Below, piece after piece: positions 6,682 to 7,657 of a DNA stretch of 7,657 nt; the stretch's first letter is position 1, and the number at the start of each line of letters is the position of its first letter. The stretch lies in assembly GCA_009843565.1 (NCBI GenBank), contig VYDF01000192.1:1-7657 (forward strand). The letters run 5' to 3'. Source of the DNA: Acidimicrobiia bacterium. GTDB lineage: Bacteria > Actinomycetota > Acidimicrobiia > Acidimicrobiales > Bin134. A model generated the notes under the pieces. The model was not told the origin of the DNA, made no database searches, and saw nothing but the letters and a program-made list of their open reading frames with translations. The position numbers and the translations under genes were made by a program.

Positions 6682-7657
6682 ATGTCCTTTCGCAGACTTG
6701 CGGCCGCCGGGCTCGCTTTGGCTGTGCTTCTCGGCGGGTGCGGTCAGGATGACTCGCCTTCGCCGCCAGGCGCGTTGCCCTCTCCTTCTCTTTCTGCTGC
6801 GCCTTCCCCTGAGCCTTCGAGTCCGCCGCCTGCTTCTCCAACCGTGCCCGTCCCGGCATCCCCAGTCTTCACGCCACCCGAGGTGCCGCCAAGCGAGCCT
6901 TCGGCCACGCCGGCCCCAACTCTGGTGCCGATAGAGCGGACGGGGGTGGATTGGGAGGACCTCGAAAACCTCGCCTTCGAGGTGGACGGACAGTCGATAC
7001 AGCTCGAAGCCGGCAGGGCCGAGATCTCCTATGGCGGGGCTTCCACCGACGTCTTTGTGCTCCAAAACCGGGTGGCACAGGGTGATCTGGACAATGACGG
7101 GTTCGAAGACGTAGTGGCCCACATCACTTTGAGATCAGCGGGATCGGGCGTGTTCCACCTGATTGTGCCGGTGGTGGACGACGGGCGTGGCGGGGCGGCC
7201 AAACAGCCCGTGCCGGTGGGCGATCGCATTGTGATGGAGGGCATCGAAGTGCGTGACGGCCTGGTGAGGGTGTCGCTGCTGGATCGAGAGCCGGGCGAGC
7301 CCTTCACCGTCATCTCTGTGCGCCAGACGCTGGAGATCGACATCTCCGGGCCAGAACCCGTGGTGTCGGTGGTCGAGTCCATGCCCTTGGAAGACCTCCC
7401 CCTTCCTGAGGCCGAGGCGCCGGTAGTCGACATAAGGTTCGACCCCGGTGCCGTGGGCGGCACGTTGACCGGGTCGATCGACTTTCAGCAGAGGCAGCCC
7501 TACACGGCCTACATATCCGAGGGCCAGGCGTTCACGGCGACCCTGGAGGCACCAATCGGGGTGTGGCTGGATGTGCGGCTCGGTGATCGCGTGCTGACTT
7601 CGGCGTCCAAACGGTTTCAGTCGGTGTCCGCCAACCTGCCCGCCACCGGTCCGTGGA
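6682..7657 (+). CDS. Lipoprotein with GDLDNDG calcium-loop-like domain and probable PPC-like beta-sandwich, 3' end cut by window
   Basis: ATG 6682, six bases after the deacetylase stop, opens a frame with no stop to the window edge: 325 codons plus one base, so the protein is partial. The start gives a signal peptide with FRRL, a hydrophobic stretch and lipobox LGGC (Cys20). A Pro/Ser/Glu linker runs to about residue 82. The middle domain holds GDLDNDGFED (Asp135, 137, 139 and 143), an FG-GAP/EF-hand-like calcium loop, then GSGVF and a GDRI...VRDGLV pattern. This order resembles a domain I recognise from lipoproteins of other bacteria with lines such as GDLxGDGxxDAA, GSGxF and LGDRV. From about residue 250 the sequence (GGTLTGSID, YISEGQAFTATL, LPATGPW) looks like a bacterial pre-peptidase C-terminal-type beta-sandwich. 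No enzymatic motif is seen; binding or structural roles are likely. Product name stays descriptive. Confidence 0.82.
   Translation, partial: MSFRRLAAAGLALAVLLGGCGQDDSPSPPGALPSPSLSAAPSPEPSSPPPASPTVPVPASPVFTPPEVPPSEPSATPAPTLVPIERTGVDWEDLENLAFEVDGQSIQLEAGRAEISYGGASTDVFVLQNRVAQGDLDNDGFEDVVAHITLRSAGSGVFHLIVPVVDDGRGGAAKQPVPVGDRIVMEGIEVRDGLVRVSLLDREPGEPFTVISVRQTLEIDISGPEPVVSVVESMPLEDLPLPEAEAPVVDIRFDPGAVGGTLTGSIDFQQRQPYTAYISEGQAFTATLEAPIGVWLDVRLGDRVLTSASKRFQSVSANLPATGPW

Noticed and set aside
6091..7122. Long antisense open frame (343 codons) across the deacetylase and the last lipoprotein
   Set aside because: It covers two sense genes and their junction, encodes an Arg-rich low-complexity segment opposite the Pro-rich linker, and shows no domain.

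Overview
The window is GC-rich and tightly packed, and every gene I can support lies on the + strand. GTG/ATG starts, G/C-rich third codon positions and secreted tripeptidyl-aminopeptidase-type hydrolases point to a high-GC actinobacterium. An Acidimicrobiia-like lineage would fit. A Chloroflexota-type host is possible, because lipoproteins like the last one also occur there. This assignment is inference from composition and gene content only.

Layout: (1) the 3' part of a small cupin protein (to 382); (2) two tandem paralogous alpha/beta-hydrolase lipoproteins of the TAP/peptidase S33 type (409-2016 and 2091-3707); (3) a lipoprotein with a compact class A beta-lactamase/PBP-like domain that overlaps the second hydrolase (3698-4882); (4) a cytoplasmic short-chain dehydrogenase/reductase (4939-5766); (5) a lipid-anchored NodB-type polysaccharide deacetylase (5779-6675); (6) a lipoprotein with a calcium-loop-like GDLDNDG domain and a probable C-terminal beta-sandwich domain, which runs off the right end (6682-7657). 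Gaps between genes are 26, 74, -10, 56, 12 and 6 bases. No stretch above 300 bases lacks a gene. I saw no RNA gene, CRISPR array, insertion sequence or convincing terminator.

Five of the seven genes share one plan: a short signal peptide, a lipobox cysteine, a long Pro-rich low-complexity linker, then an unrelated extracytoplasmic domain. The catalytic domains (two peptidase-like, one serine beta-lactamase/PBP-like, one polysaccharide deacetylase) would all suit work on peptidoglycan or envelope polymers. My best reading is a locus for membrane-tethered enzymes of the cell surface. The SDR and the cupin are the only members without an export signal. No substrate or shared pathway is proven by the sequence.
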